DNA from: an uncultured Novosphingobium sp.
GTDB lineage: Bacteria; Pseudomonadota; Alphaproteobacteria; Sphingomonadales; Sphingomonadaceae
Length of the DNA: 64,000 bases
Assembly: GCA_946886075.1 (NCBI GenBank)
Contig: CAMPHR010000009.1
Span: 1 to 64,000 of the forward strand
Direction of reading: 5' to 3'
The notes beneath the pieces were generated by a model. It was not told where the DNA came from, did not search any database, and worked only from the letters and a program-made list of their open reading frames with translations. Position numbers and translations under genes: made by a program. This document shows, in pieces, positions 53,007 to 61,678 of the stretch. Each line of letters opens with the position of its first letter. The stretch's first letter is position 1.

Positions 53007-53675
53007 ATGACAGTCAAAGAGCACGCGCGAATTGTCTTGGACAATGCGATAGCACAGCGCGGTCTGACCTACTCGGAAATATCGCGCCTGATCGGAAAAA
53101 ACCCGGCCTATATCCAGCAATTCATCAAACGCGGTACACCGCGCAGATTGGATGAGCAGGATCGCCACAAAATTGCCAGTCACCTGGGTATTCCCGAAAA
53201 TCTGCTGAGCGATCGTCCTGCGCCTGAACCAGTTCACACCAACGTCAAACGTGCAGCGAAGGCGTTTGCCGTTCCGCGGCTCTCACTTGGAGCCTCTGCG
53301 GGAAACGGCAACGCCGTCGCATATGAAGAGGCGGAAGACGCGGTCACCATGGATGCACGGTGGCTGAGAAATATCGGCGTTGCTCCACCACATGTTTCCA
53401 TCATCAGTGTCGATGGCGAGTCAATGATGCCCACGTTGAACCATGGCGACGAGATCATGGTCGATCACAAGGATGATGCATGCAGGTTGAGAGATGGCAT
53501 CTATGTCTTGCGGTGGGATGACCTCCTCATCGTAAAGAGGATTGCGATGGGACGGCGGCGTGGCACGTTCGATATGATGAGCGACAACAATCTGTACCCT
53601 AGCTGGACCGATGTCGATCTTGCCGCTGTCGCAATAGTCGGCCGGGTCGTGTGGATTGGACGAATGATCCGTTGA
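53007..53675 (+). CDS. S24-family transcriptional regulator/peptidase
   Basis: The 222-residue protein has a helix-turn-helix (LTYSEISRLIGKNPAYIQQF, 20-39) and a C-terminal S24 peptidase domain with Ser139 (SVDGESMMP) and Lys177 (LLIVKRI). A Ala-Gly bond occurs in LGASAGNG. Such proteins repress a target and self-cleave on RecA-ssDNA, like LexA and CI. No exact LexA box is seen upstream. Its target is unknown; the neighbouring RadC/HTH cluster is the obvious candidate. Confidence 0.85.
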   Translation: MTVKEHARIVLDNAIAQRGLTYSEISRLIGKNPAYIQQFIKRGTPRRLDEQDRHKIASHLGIPENLLSDRPAPEPVHTNVKRAAKAFAVPRLSLGASAGNGNAVAYEEAEDAVTMDARWLRNIGVAPPHVSIISVDGESMMPTLNHGDEIMVDHKDDACRLRDGIYVLRWDDLLIVKRIAMGRRRGTFDMMSDNNLYPSWTDVDLAAVAIVGRVVWIGRMIR

Positions 53676-53716
53676 GTGGCCAAGCTGACCGGATGCACCT
53701 TTGGATTGGTCTATGA

Positions 53717-53971
53717 CTAATTCATAAGGTCGTGGAAGCCCCGCGGCAGGACCGCTGCCGGGCCGCGCAAGGCTTCGATCGCCGCGCTTAAATGGGCTGC
53801 CGCCTGCGACATCTGCAAATCGTCCAATAGACGCAGGCATTGATTGAGCAAGCCCGCAAGGCCCGCGACGCAGTCATCTGCTCCGTCAAGGCGCGAGCCC
53901 GCGTGAACTGAAGAAGCCTCCAGGGCATCACTATCAGGCGCAGGATCATGATCGATCGGCGAAACCATCAT
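53717..53971 (-). CDS. Small hypothetical protein, 84 aa
   Basis: A mostly helical protein with a polar N-terminus and AGLLNQCLRLLDDLQMSQAAAHLSAAIEALRG. The pattern is common in small sphingomonad proteins of unknown function. Convergent with the S24 gene. Confidence 0.5.
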   Translation of the reverse strand: MMVSPIDHDPAPDSDALEASSVHAGSRLDGADDCVAGLAGLLNQCLRLLDDLQMSQAAAHLSAAIEALRGPAAVLPRGFHDLMN

Positions 53972-54175
53972 CTCCTACTACGTGGGATTGCCACGATATC
54001 AACCTTTGTTGCCTCCGATACGGTGAATTGTGTCAACTATCAGACGCAAGTCACGCGCGATCAGATCGAACTGGCAACCAGATTTGCGAACGCAACAATC
54101 AGACGCCTGTGTACCGGCCGACTTTCCATGCACGGTCATATTCGAAAGGTGACCGGATAAGGGCGAACAGCAAGA

Positions 54176-54201
54176 GGGGCGGAAGATTGCTCTTCCGCCC
54201 C
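54176..54201 (-). terminator. Stem-loop terminator of the outer-membrane protein gene
   Basis: A perfect 11-bp stem, GGGGCGGAAGA/TCTTCCGCCCC with a TTGC loop, lies 42-67 bases past the stop of the leftward outer-membrane gene. The following minus-strand bases are only moderately T-rich, so it may act as a weak intrinsic terminator. Confidence 0.6.
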
Positions 54202-54242
54202 CAGCGAGGTTTCCGGCGGACTGTGATCGCCGGACTTCGAAA

Positions 54243-54845
54243 TCAGAAGCGGAAGCCGCCTACGACAGCAACCTGATGGCGCGACGGTTCGATAGCCACG
54301 CCGAAGTCATTGTTGGCGTCATATTCGCTGTAGCGATATTCGATGCGCGCGAAGGTCGAAGCCATGACATATTCGGCGCCAGCGCCGATGCGCCAGCCGT
54401 CCAGTTCGTCGCTTCCGGTGAAGCGGTCAACGCCGTCGTCATAGACGGCCTTCACCTTGGCGTTGGTGTAGCCGCCCTTGGCGTACAGAAGAACGTTCTG
54501 GCTGACAGGGAAGCCGACGCGCGCGCCGATGTAAAGATCGCGCGAAGCGCTGATCGAAGCTTCGTCACCCAGCACGAGCAGGTCAGACTGACGTTCCTTG
54601 GTGGTGCTGTCGGCGATTTCAGCTTCAACGCCGATAACGGCCGTTCCCAGGTCGAAATCGTAACCGGCAGTCAGGCCATAGAGGAAGCCGTCCTTGGACC
54701 CGCCTTCGTCTTCGACTTCCAGGCGAACCTTGTCATAGCCCACGACGGCGCCGATCTTGGCTCCACCGAAATTCGACGCTTCCTGCGCGAAAGCAGGCGC
54801 CGAGATGGCCGACAGAGCAGCGGCAGCGATTACAAACTTCTTCAC
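54243..54845 (-). CDS. Outer-membrane beta-barrel (porin-like, OmpA/opacity type)
   Basis: The 200-residue protein has a signal peptide (KKFVIAAAALSAISAPAFA) and a small 8-strand barrel ending HQVAVVGGFRF with a C-terminal Phe. Strand pairs such as YGLTAGYDFDLGTAVIGVEAE and YIGARVGFPVSQNVLLYAKGG are typical of the outer-membrane protein beta-barrel family. Likely a structural surface protein. It has its own terminator and a long 5' spacer. Confidence 0.85.
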   Translation of the reverse strand: MKKFVIAAAALSAISAPAFAQEASNFGGAKIGAVVGYDKVRLEVEDEGGSKDGFLYGLTAGYDFDLGTAVIGVEAEIADSTTKERQSDLLVLGDEASISASRDLYIGARVGFPVSQNVLLYAKGGYTNAKVKAVYDDGVDRFTGSDELDGWRIGAGAEYVMASTFARIEYRYSEYDANNDFGVAIEPSRHQVAVVGGFRF

Positions 54846-54990
54846 GGTATAATCCCCCTAATGTTTATGTGCCCATAAGGCACGGGGGCATTTAGTCGTC
54901 CGATTCCAGCAGCATAGTATGGACCAGACATTCTTGTCATTTGACGTGAATCTTGTTGCACAATCGCAACATCAAGAGCATCGAAGCGGA

Positions 54991-55341
54991 ATGATGTCTG
55001 CTCTGCTTCTGGCTGCCGCTGTAACTGTCGTGGATGGCGACACCGTCCGACTGGGTTCGGAACGCATCCGCTTGCTTGGCATCGACGCCCCGGAGATGCA
55101 TGGCTGCAGAGAGGGGCGTGTTTGCGTCCCCGGCGATGGCGAGGCCAGCAAGCGCAGTCTCGCGCAAATATTGGGCGGTGCCATCCGTGTCCAGCGTGTC
55201 GGGCAGGACCGTTATGGCCGCACGCTGGCACAGGTCTATGCTGGAGGGCGCAATGTTGCGTGCGAGCAGCTCCGCCGGGGGCATGCGCAATATGTCGCCA
55301 AGTGGGACAATGGCGGCCTGTTGGCGGCGGAGTGCAGGTGA
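54991..55341 (+). CDS. Thermonuclease (SNase-like) family nuclease
   Basis: The 116-residue protein is a compact staphylococcal-nuclease fold: VVDGDTVRLG (Ca site), RIRLLGIDAPEMHG (Arg and Glu35), DRYGRTLAQVYAGG (Arg77) and CEQLRRGHAQYVAKW. A short hydrophobic N-terminus (SALLLAAAVTV) may be a signal or a core strand. It cuts DNA or RNA in a Ca-dependent way. A 37-residue gene follows with overlapping start. Confidence 0.88.
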   Translation: MMSALLLAAAVTVVDGDTVRLGSERIRLLGIDAPEMHGCREGRVCVPGDGEASKRSLAQILGGAIRVQRVGQDRYGRTLAQVYAGGRNVACEQLRRGHAQYVAKWDNGGLLAAECR

Positions 55342-55451
55342 AGCGAGCGTTGTTCTTGGTTGAAAGCCTGATCGTCGGGGCAATGTGCCTCGGGACGTTC
55401 GGGATGGCCTTCTGGGATGCGGGATCGAAGCTGCTGGCGATTATCGGTTGA
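55338..55451 (+). CDS. 37-aa membrane microprotein after the nuclease gene
   Basis: A GTG start overlaps the nuclease stop (GTGA) and reads VKRALFLVESLIVGAMCLGT with one hydrophobic helix, then FGMAFWDAGSKLLAIIG. Coupling suggests translation. Function unknown. Confidence 0.5.
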   Translation: MKRALFLVESLIVGAMCLGTFGMAFWDAGSKLLAIIG

Positions 55452-55639
55452 AGCGCGGGTCCCGCAGGATCTCTGTCTCGTCCGCAACAGGGCTGTTCTT
55501 ATGCGCATGTCGCGCTATGGCCTGTCCCTTTGCGAACATCGCGATAATTTTGCCATGCTTTCGATAAGGGCCTGTCCGGCCCTGTTGGTCATGAGTGGTC
55601 ATGCTGCCGCCATCGGACGGTTGGGCCTGGACTTAGCGG

Positions 55640-55888
55640 TCAGCCGTTGTGCCGGTCGGCGCGGCAGGCGCTGAGCATATATTGACAGTTCAGGACCATA
55701 TCGACCTTCTGGAGGGAGGAATGCTCGGAGGCCTGTCGACATGCCGCCTCGACCTGCTCGTGATAGACGAGATCGGATCGTCCTTCCCAACGCTGCCGAT
55801 TCAAAGAGTGCGAAACAGGCGCCAAATGGCACCATTCTAGTCTTTGCCCTCCATGACGCGCTCTTGGAGCGTTGAACGACTGAGCCAT
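55640..55888 (-). CDS. Possible small ORF
   Basis: A 82-residue frame with a protein-like C-terminal half (YHEQVEAACRQASEHSSLQK, MVLNCQYMLSACRADRHNG). The start is uncertain and no family is known; it may be a remnant. It occupies part of the 800-base spacer before ardC. Confidence 0.3.
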   Translation of the reverse strand: MAQSFNAPRARHGGQRLEWCHLAPVSHSLNRQRWEGRSDLVYHEQVEAACRQASEHSSLQKVDMVLNCQYMLSACRADRHNG

Positions 55889-55896
55889 CGGTGCCT

Positions 55897-56225
55897 CGCG
55901 GCTGGCCGCGACCGCGCTCTACGGCTCTGGCCTGAAGGCCGGCGCCGCCGAGCCCCGTTTCGGGTCTCGGCCTTTCGGTGACGATCGCTGGCGTTGAGGG
56001 CTGTGGTCGCCGCGGGCACGCGGCGGCGTTGCTTGTTGCCTCTCCCGTTACGGCGGGTGCGGGCGGCGCTCCCGGCTAGGCCCGTCGCGGGCGAAGCCAA
56101 CCCCTGCCGCTGCGCGGCAGGGGTGCTCCACTTTGTTGCGCCCTTGCGGTGTCTTCGCCCGGCTCTGCCGGGCCTCTTGGTCGCATCTCGCCGCCCACCC
56201 CCGCCTTTGCGGGGAGGCTTTGTGC
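55897..56225. repeat. Array of GC-rich stem-loops upstream of ardC
   Basis: At least six hairpins stand in series. Readable ones are CGCGGC-TG-GCCGCG (55897-55910), CCGAGCCCCG-TTT-CGGGTCTCGG, CGCCGCG-GGCA-CGCGGCG, CCCCTGCCG-CTGCG-CGGCAGGGG, GCCCGGC-TCT-GCCGGGC and CCCCGCC-TTT-GCGGGG. No protein frame fits. They resemble arrays found before antirestriction genes in this element type and may act as single-stranded promoters, terminators or structural sites; the role is not known. Confidence 0.7.
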
Positions 56226-56254
56226 CTTTTTTGGGGTGGCGTGGAGGATAGGCC

Positions 56255-57220
56255 ATGCCAAAGATTAGCCGTCGTGCCAGCCGAGAGGGCGACGGGGGAG
56301 GGGCGCGGGAGCTGCGCGTGAACCTCTATGACGAGGTCACCGCCCGGATCATTTCGGAGCTTGAGGCGGGGCGGCTGCCATGGGTGCAGCCATGGGGAGA
56401 GGCCTCAGGGATGGGACCGGCCCTGCCGCGCAATGCGCTGACTGACCGCTCCTATTCCGGCGTCAATATCCTGATCCTGTGGGCAAGGGTGATCGAGCAG
56501 GGCTGGCCGTCGCAAAGCTGGCTTACCTTTCGCCAGGCTTTGGAGGCAGGCGGCTCCGTCAGGAAAGGCGAGCGCGGCGTGACCGTCGTCTATGCCGACA
56601 GCTTCACCCCCGAGAAAGAGAAGGAACGGGCCTCGCGGGAGGGGGGCGACGCCCGGTCCATTCCCTTCCTGAAGCGTTTCACGGTCTTCAATGTCGCGCA
56701 GTGCGATGGGCTCCGCGAAGGGCTTGCCACTGACCCCGCGCCGCTGCCCGAACGCGAGATCGTGCCGGTTGCCGAGGAAGTGATCACCGCGTCCGGCGTT
56801 GAATTCCGCATCGGAGGCAATGAGGCCTATTATGCGCCCGGTCCCGATTTCGTGGCTGTGCCGCCGCAGCCGGCCTTCTTCGATCAGATCAATTATTACC
56901 GGACATGCCTACACGAGCTGACCCATGCGACAGGCCATGCCAAGCGGCTTGGCCGAAATCTGCGCAATCCCTTCGGCAGCAAGGATTATGCCCGCGAGGA
57001 ACTGGTCGCCGAGATGGGTTCCGCCTTCCTGTGCGCGGCACTCGGCGTTGTCCCGACCGCGCGTCACGCCGATTATATCGGCGCGTGGCTGGGCGTCTTG
57101 AGGGAAGATAGCCGGGCGATCTTTCGTGCCGCGAGTGCCGCCAGCAAGGCAGCGGACTGGCTGCTGGCCCGGCATCGGGAAGCGCAGGTGGGCAGCGCTG
57201 AGAGGAGGATAGCGGCATGA
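56255..57220 (+). CDS. ardC: ArdC-type antirestriction protein
   Basis: The 321-residue protein has an N-terminal ssDNA-binding ArdC domain (DEVTARIISELEAGRLPWVQPW, NALTDRSYSGVNILIL, QSWLTFRQALEAGG, VRKGERGVTVVYADS). The C-terminal zincin metallopeptidase has HELTHATGH at about 219-227 and a downstream Glu (EELVAEMGSAF). It protects incoming single-stranded plasmid DNA from restriction. The start ATG has GGAGG upstream. The next gene overlaps by 4 bases. Confidence 0.93.
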   Translation: MPKISRRASREGDGGGARELRVNLYDEVTARIISELEAGRLPWVQPWGEASGMGPALPRNALTDRSYSGVNILILWARVIEQGWPSQSWLTFRQALEAGGSVRKGERGVTVVYADSFTPEKEKERASREGGDARSIPFLKRFTVFNVAQCDGLREGLATDPAPLPEREIVPVAEEVITASGVEFRIGGNEAYYAPGPDFVAVPPQPAFFDQINYYRTCLHELTHATGHAKRLGRNLRNPFGSKDYAREELVAEMGSAFLCAALGVVPTARHADYIGAWLGVLREDSRAIFRAASAASKAADWLLARHREAQVGSAERRIAA

Positions 57221-57645
57221 TCCTCCTGACCCCCGACATCCGCTTCGCCCTGCGCGCTAACGATATCGCGCGCCGCGCCCATGAAGTCACGGGCGAGCGC
57301 TTCGATCCGCCGCCTGTCGTCAAGCTGTTCAATCCGCTGGGCGCGGCGACATGGCTGGCAACGGAACTCGCCAAAGATGGCGATGCCCTGTTCGGGCTTG
57401 CCGACCTTGGCTTTGGCTGTCCTGAACTGGGCTGGTTCAGCCTGTCCGAGCTTGCCGCCATCGCTCTTCCCTATGGCCTCTTCATCGAGCGCGACATCGG
57501 CTTTGAGAGCATGCTGCCGCTTTCCGCCTGGGCGGAGTGGTCCCGCCGCGCGGGATCGATCCTCTGGGCCGAAACCCTGATCCGCCGTGCCGCCCAGTCG
57601 GGCGCGGACCCCGCTTCTCCTCCGGCCGATCCGGCCGAAGGATGA
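57217..57645 (+). CDS. DUF2958 family protein
   Basis: The 142-residue protein matches DUF2958: ILLTPDIRFALRAND, PPPVVKLFNPLGAATWLATEL, LFGLADLGFGCPELGWFSLSEL, YGLFIERDIGF. Found next to ardC and DUF736 in conjugative elements. Function unknown. Confidence 0.85.
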   Translation: MILLTPDIRFALRANDIARRAHEVTGERFDPPPVVKLFNPLGAATWLATELAKDGDALFGLADLGFGCPELGWFSLSELAAIALPYGLFIERDIGFESMLPLSAWAEWSRRAGSILWAETLIRRAAQSGADPASPPADPAEG

Positions 57646-57704
57646 CGTGAAGGCGGCACGTCACGCCGCCACCCTGAAGAAGCCGTTCCCCAACGCCACG
57701 AAGT

Positions 57705-57747
57705 GTGAGGGACCGGTGAGGGAGTCCGGTGACTCCCGAACCCTCAC
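57705..57747 (+). promoter_or_regulatory. Nested hairpin in the ParB leader
   Basis: An outer stem GTGAGGG (57705-57711)/CCCTCAC (57741-57747) encloses a perfect inner stem GGGAGTC-CGGT-GACTCCC (57720-57737). It ends three bases before the ribosome site and 14 bases before the ParB ATG. It could be a binding site for self-control or an RNA hairpin. Confidence 0.6.
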
Positions 57748-57760
57748 TAGGAGCAATGCC

Positions 57761-59524
57761 ATGACACTTGTTTTCATCTCGCCTGACAAGCTTTGTGTGA
57801 GCAAGACCAACATGCGCTACGGACGCAAGGCACCCGATGTCAGCGACATCCTGCCGACCGTTCGCAAGCGCGGCGTCATCCAGACCCTGCTCGTGCGCCC
57901 CAATTGCATGGAGGGCCATTTCGAGATCGTCGCAGGCGCGCGGCGCTTCCATGCCGCTCGGCTCGTTGCGCAGGAGACGGGCGAGGCCGAGCCGCTGCCC
58001 TGCCGCATCCTCTCCGAAACCGACGACGCAGATGCCATCGAGGCATCCATGATTGAAAACCTCGCCCGGCTCGACGCCGACGAGGTAACGCAATGGGAAA
58101 CCTTCACTCGGCTGGTGAAGGAGGGCCGCGAGGTGGACGACATCGCCGCGACCTTCGGGCTTCCCGACCTCACCATCCGCCGTATCCTCGCGCTCGGCAA
58201 TCTCTTGCCCCGCATCCGCCACCTCTACCGCGAAGAGAAGATCGACCGCGTCACCGTCCGCCACCTGACTCTTGCCAGCAAGAGCCAGCAAAAGGCGTGG
58301 CTCGCGCTCCAGGACGATCCCGACAGCTATGTCCCGACCGGGCATCAGTTGAAGGCGTGGCTGCTGGGCGGCCAGTCGATCCCAGCGCGCTTCGCGCTCT
58401 TCGATCTGGCGGAGTATGAAGGCGCGACCGTCGCGGACCTGTTCGGCGAGAATTGTTATTTTGCCGATCCTGATGCCTTCTGGACCGCGCAAAACGCCGC
58501 GATCGAGGCGGCGAGGAAGGCCTATCTCGACCAAGGCTGGAGCGATGTCGTCATCCTTCCTCCATCGGATCATTTCCATAGCTGGGAATATGAGAAGGCC
58601 GCCAAGCGCAAGGGCGGGCGCGTCTATGTCGATGTCCGTGGTTCAGGCGAGGTCAGCTTCCACGAGGGCTATGTGACGCGGAAGGAGGCGCGGAAGGCGG
58701 AGCGCGGCGAGGTGCCAGGTAGCGGGAAACCCCAGCGGCCTGAGCTCACCTCTACGCTGCAAACCTATGTGGACCTGCATCGCCATGCCGCCGTGCGCGC
58801 CGCGCTTCTGGGTCATCCCGGCATGGCGCTGCGGCTCATGGTGGCCCATGCGATTGTTGGTTCGCCGCTCTGGACGGTGCGGCCCGAGCCGCAATCGACG
58901 CGCAATGACGAGGTGCGCGAAAGCGTTGAGCTGTCGCAGGGCGAGACGCTGTTCGACGAACGCCGCCGCGCTGTGCTGGACCTGCTCGGCTTCCCATCCG
59001 AGGAGCAGACTGTCATCGGCGGCAACGTGGATGACTATGGTGTCGCTGGCGTGTTTCTGCGCCTCATCGCGCTGCCGGACCCGGCGCTCATGGACGTGAT
59101 CGGGGTCGTGATGGGCGAGACGCTGGCAGCAGGGAGCGCCGCCATCGAAGCGGTTGGCGCGGAGATCGGCATCGACATGGCCGCATGGTGGCAGGCCGAC
59201 GAGGCGCTCTTCTCGCTCCTGCGTGACCGTGAACTGCTCTGCCATATGGTCGCTGAGGTCGCGGGCGAGACGGTCGCGACAGCCAACGGCCATGGGAAGA
59301 CCAAAATCTTGAAGCAGATTATCGCCGACCATCTGGCGGGTGCGGATGGGCGCGCCAAGGTCGAGCGCTGGGTGCCACGCTGGATGGCTTTTCCCCCCAG
59401 CGCCTATACCGAGCGCGGTGGCGTTGGCACCGTGGCTGCCCATGGCAAGGTCGTTGCGGCGCGCGACGTCATGACCACGGCGATAGCCGATCCGGGCAAG
59501 GAGCCGCTCGCCCAAGCGGCATGA
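57761..59524 (+). CDS. ParB-like protein of the mobility module
   Basis: The 587-residue protein has a ParB domain (VAGARRFHAARL at 57-68, ENLARLDADEV at 99-109) and a helix-turn-helix (REVDDIAATFGLPDLTIRRIL). A large C-terminal region of unknown fold includes DHFHSWEYEKAAKRKGGRVY and MAAWWQADEALFSLLRDREL. In related elements it sits between DUF2958 and DUF736 and is thought to aid maintenance or control. It is not closely similar to the prophage ParB beyond the fold. No ParA is nearby. Confidence 0.85.
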   Translation: MTLVFISPDKLCVSKTNMRYGRKAPDVSDILPTVRKRGVIQTLLVRPNCMEGHFEIVAGARRFHAARLVAQETGEAEPLPCRILSETDDADAIEASMIENLARLDADEVTQWETFTRLVKEGREVDDIAATFGLPDLTIRRILALGNLLPRIRHLYREEKIDRVTVRHLTLASKSQQKAWLALQDDPDSYVPTGHQLKAWLLGGQSIPARFALFDLAEYEGATVADLFGENCYFADPDAFWTAQNAAIEAARKAYLDQGWSDVVILPPSDHFHSWEYEKAAKRKGGRVYVDVRGSGEVSFHEGYVTRKEARKAERGEVPGSGKPQRPELTSTLQTYVDLHRHAAVRAALLGHPGMALRLMVAHAIVGSPLWTVRPEPQSTRNDEVRESVELSQGETLFDERRRAVLDLLGFPSEEQTVIGGNVDDYGVAGVFLRLIALPDPALMDVIGVVMGETLAAGSAAIEAVGAEIGIDMAAWWQADEALFSLLRDRELLCHMVAEVAGETVATANGHGKTKILKQIIADHLAGADGRAKVERWVPRWMAFPPSAYTERGGVGTVAAHGKVVAARDVMTTAIADPGKEPLAQAA

Positions 59525-60412
59525 AGATCGGTGGGCGGGAGGTGCGAACCTTCCGCCCGGTGGCTCTCCAGAAGTTGCCGCGCGGCCTCGCCCGGAGGGC
59601 TCGGCCGCGCGGTCTTTACGGCTTGAAGCCGCGCTGGATCGGTTGCACGGGGCGCCAAATAGGGCGTCCCATGATCTGCGTTCCAGGCTTGGCCGGAAAG
59701 CCGCGACAGAGGACCCAAGGTCACGACGGGCCGGGCTGCATGCAAAGCATGATCGAGGAGCCGTTCGTCTGCTCAACCTGCAGCCTGCGATCGAAGGATG
59801 GCGCGCCGTCGATCCGAGACGCGCGCCCGGAAGGTCCTAAGCACCGCTTCGCTTATGTTCCAGGTCGGCTCACTAGCTGGTGACGCGGAAGCGCCATGGC
59901 CGTGGTGGATGAAAATCCACACCGATGAACTCGGCCGGAACTTGCTCGACCGCGCGTTGCGAGGCGGCGTCATCATGCCCACGATGTGCGGCCATCGCAG
60001 CGGCGGCAGCCCGGTTTGCGCGACCGTCCTGCCGACGAGTCGGAAGCTTGTCGAGCGCTAGGGAGGAGCCGGATCGATCGGGCCGAGAAGGCGCGGAAAT
60101 CTCTTCCGGTGCCAGACATCGCTAGTGGAAAATCTGCGTTCCGATCCTGTCCGAAGATCCTTGCATGTTGGTGCGAATGCCGCACCGGCCTCTCTTTCAT
60201 GGCAGGTCTGGCGTCGCCACGGCTTGTCCGTGCAACGGCTTCGCCGACTTTCTTCCCCGCCCTTGCGGGCTTCCTCGCGAGACAAGAAACTCGGCTCTGG
60301 CCGCCCTTCGCTGACGCTTCGGCCCAAGGGTGCACGGCGCCCTGCCGCCGCCCGGTCGACTGCCATCGAGGCCGCACGGGGCGGCATTCGAGCAAGCAGA
60401 AGGAGACTTTCC
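59525..60412. other. 888-base spacer between ParB and DUF736
   Basis: GC-rich stem-loops recur here (for example GGGCGGGAGG...CTTCCGCCC near 59535-59560 and CCCGCCCTTGCGGGC near 60255-60270). A small frame 59798-60061 plus (87 aa, EAPWPWWMKIHTDELGRNLL) looks protein-like but has no family. The rest shows no gene. Confidence 0.45.
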
Positions 60413-60712
60413 ATGGCACAGATCGGCAGCTTCACCCGCAACGAGGATGGCGTCTACACTGGCGAAATTCGTACCCTTACTCTTCGCGTCAAGGCCACAA
60501 TCCGGCCTGTCGAACGCGAGCATGACAAGGCTCCGGATCATCGTGTGAATGCCGGTGGCGTCGAGTTCGGCGCGGGCTGGACCAAGGCGGCGCGCGAAAC
60601 CGGGGCGGAATATCTCAGCCTCAAGCTCGACGATCCGTCCTTCCCCGCGCCCATCTACGCGACCCTCACGCAGGGCGATGACGGCGAGCACAAGCTCATC
60701 TGGTCGCGCTGA
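60413..60712 (+). CDS. DUF736 family protein
   Basis: The 99-residue protein begins [20 protein letters not shown] and shows [18 protein letters not shown] and [19 protein letters not shown], which are DUF736 signatures. It is present on nearly all elements of this type and its role is not known. AGAAGGAGA precedes the ATG. Confidence 0.9.
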   Translation: MAQIGSFTRNEDGVYTGEIRTLTLRVKATIRPVEREHDKAPDHRVNAGGVEFGAGWTKAARETGAEYLSLKLDDPSFPAPIYATLTQGDDGEHKLIWSR

Positions 60713-60869
60713 ATACAAGCGGCTCCGCGTCTCATCGGCGCGGAGCCTCTTTTCTCCCCGGGTGTCGAAAATGTGGAAGTGGTTTTCGACACTGATGCCG
60801 GGATGTCCCTGTCCGCATCCTGGGTGCCGCGATCGCGCCGTTGCGATCCGTCAAACAGGAATGCGCCCC

Positions 60870-61100
60870 ATGGACAGCGACGATAACATTGCCCGTGCGA
60901 ACCGCGCAAAACGCGGTTCGCCCTTCCTCAACACCGATCAGGCCGCCGCCTATCTCAAGATCTCGAGCCGCCTCCTGAAACGCCTGCGCCGCGACGGCAA
61001 GGGCCCGGTCTTCCGCCGCCATTGCCGTTTCGTCCAATATCATATCGATGATCTCGACAGCTGGTCCGCCGAGCATTCGGGCCGGGAGTTGGGCGCGTGA
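60870..61100 (+). CDS. Helix-turn-helix (excisionase/MerR-like) protein
   Basis: The 76-residue product has FLNTDQAAAYLKISSRLLKR then KGPVFRRHCRFVQYHIDDLD, a winged-helix of excisionase type. An ATG at 60861 is an alternative start. It probably regulates transfer genes. It overlaps traF by 4 bases. Confidence 0.8.
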   Translation: MDSDDNIARANRAKRGSPFLNTDQAAAYLKISSRLLKRLRRDGKGPVFRRHCRFVQYHIDDLDSWSAEHSGRELGA

Positions 61101-61678
61101 GCCGCCGTCGCGGCCCTGCCGCTGATGCGCTGCTGCTTGCCTGGGGCGAGACCCTGCGGACGGAAAAGCGGCGGCGCGTCCGACTGCGTGGGCACATCCT
61201 TTTCGTCGGTGCTGGCACTCTCATCCTGCTCTTGTCCGCCGCGCTTCCGCCTGCGCCGCTTCTTGTCTGGAATGCGAGCGCCAGCGCGCCGATCGGCCTC
61301 TACGCGGTTGCGCCCGGCGCCTTCGTGGAACCAGGCGACATGGTAGTCGCCCGCGTTCCCAAGCGCTACCGGCTGCTCGCCGCAACCCGCCGCTACCTTC
61401 CCAGAAACGTCCCTCTGGTGAAGCGTGTCGCGGCTTATGCGGGCGATGAGGTGTGCGGGCTGGGCAGAGACATCTTTATCAACGGGCGATGGACGGCGAG
61501 CCGCCGCGCAGCCGATGCTACCGGTCTCCCGCTGCCCTGGTGGAGCGGCTGCTTGGTCCTGCGTGGGCGGCAGCTGTTCCTGTTGATGGACAGTCCGGCC
61601 TCCTTCGACGGCCGCTATTTCGGGCCGACCGACGGCGACGATGTGATCGGAAAGGCGACGCTCCTGTGGCGCCGTTGA
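61097..61678 (+). CDS. traF: TraF-type conjugative signal peptidase (S26)
   Basis: The 193-residue protein has one membrane helix (FVGAGTLILLLSAALPPAPL) and the S26 serine-lysine pair: Ser63 in NASASAPIGLY and Lys109 in VPLVKRV. DSPASFDGRYFGP is a further family motif. TraF matures and cyclises the pilin TrbC. GTG start. The substrate gene trbC is present 33 kb away. Confidence 0.88.
   Translation: MSRRRGPAADALLLAWGETLRTEKRRRVRLRGHILFVGAGTLILLLSAALPPAPLLVWNASASAPIGLYAVAPGAFVEPGDMVVARVPKRYRLLAATRRYLPRNVPLVKRVAAYAGDEVCGLGRDIFINGRWTASRRAADATGLPLPWWSGCLVLRGRQLFLLMDSPASFDGRYFGPTDGDDVIGKATLLWRR

Noticed and set aside
57761..59524. Equal length (587 aa) of the two ParB-like proteins as a sign of duplication
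   Set aside because: Sequences agree only in the short ParB motifs; equal length is coincidence.
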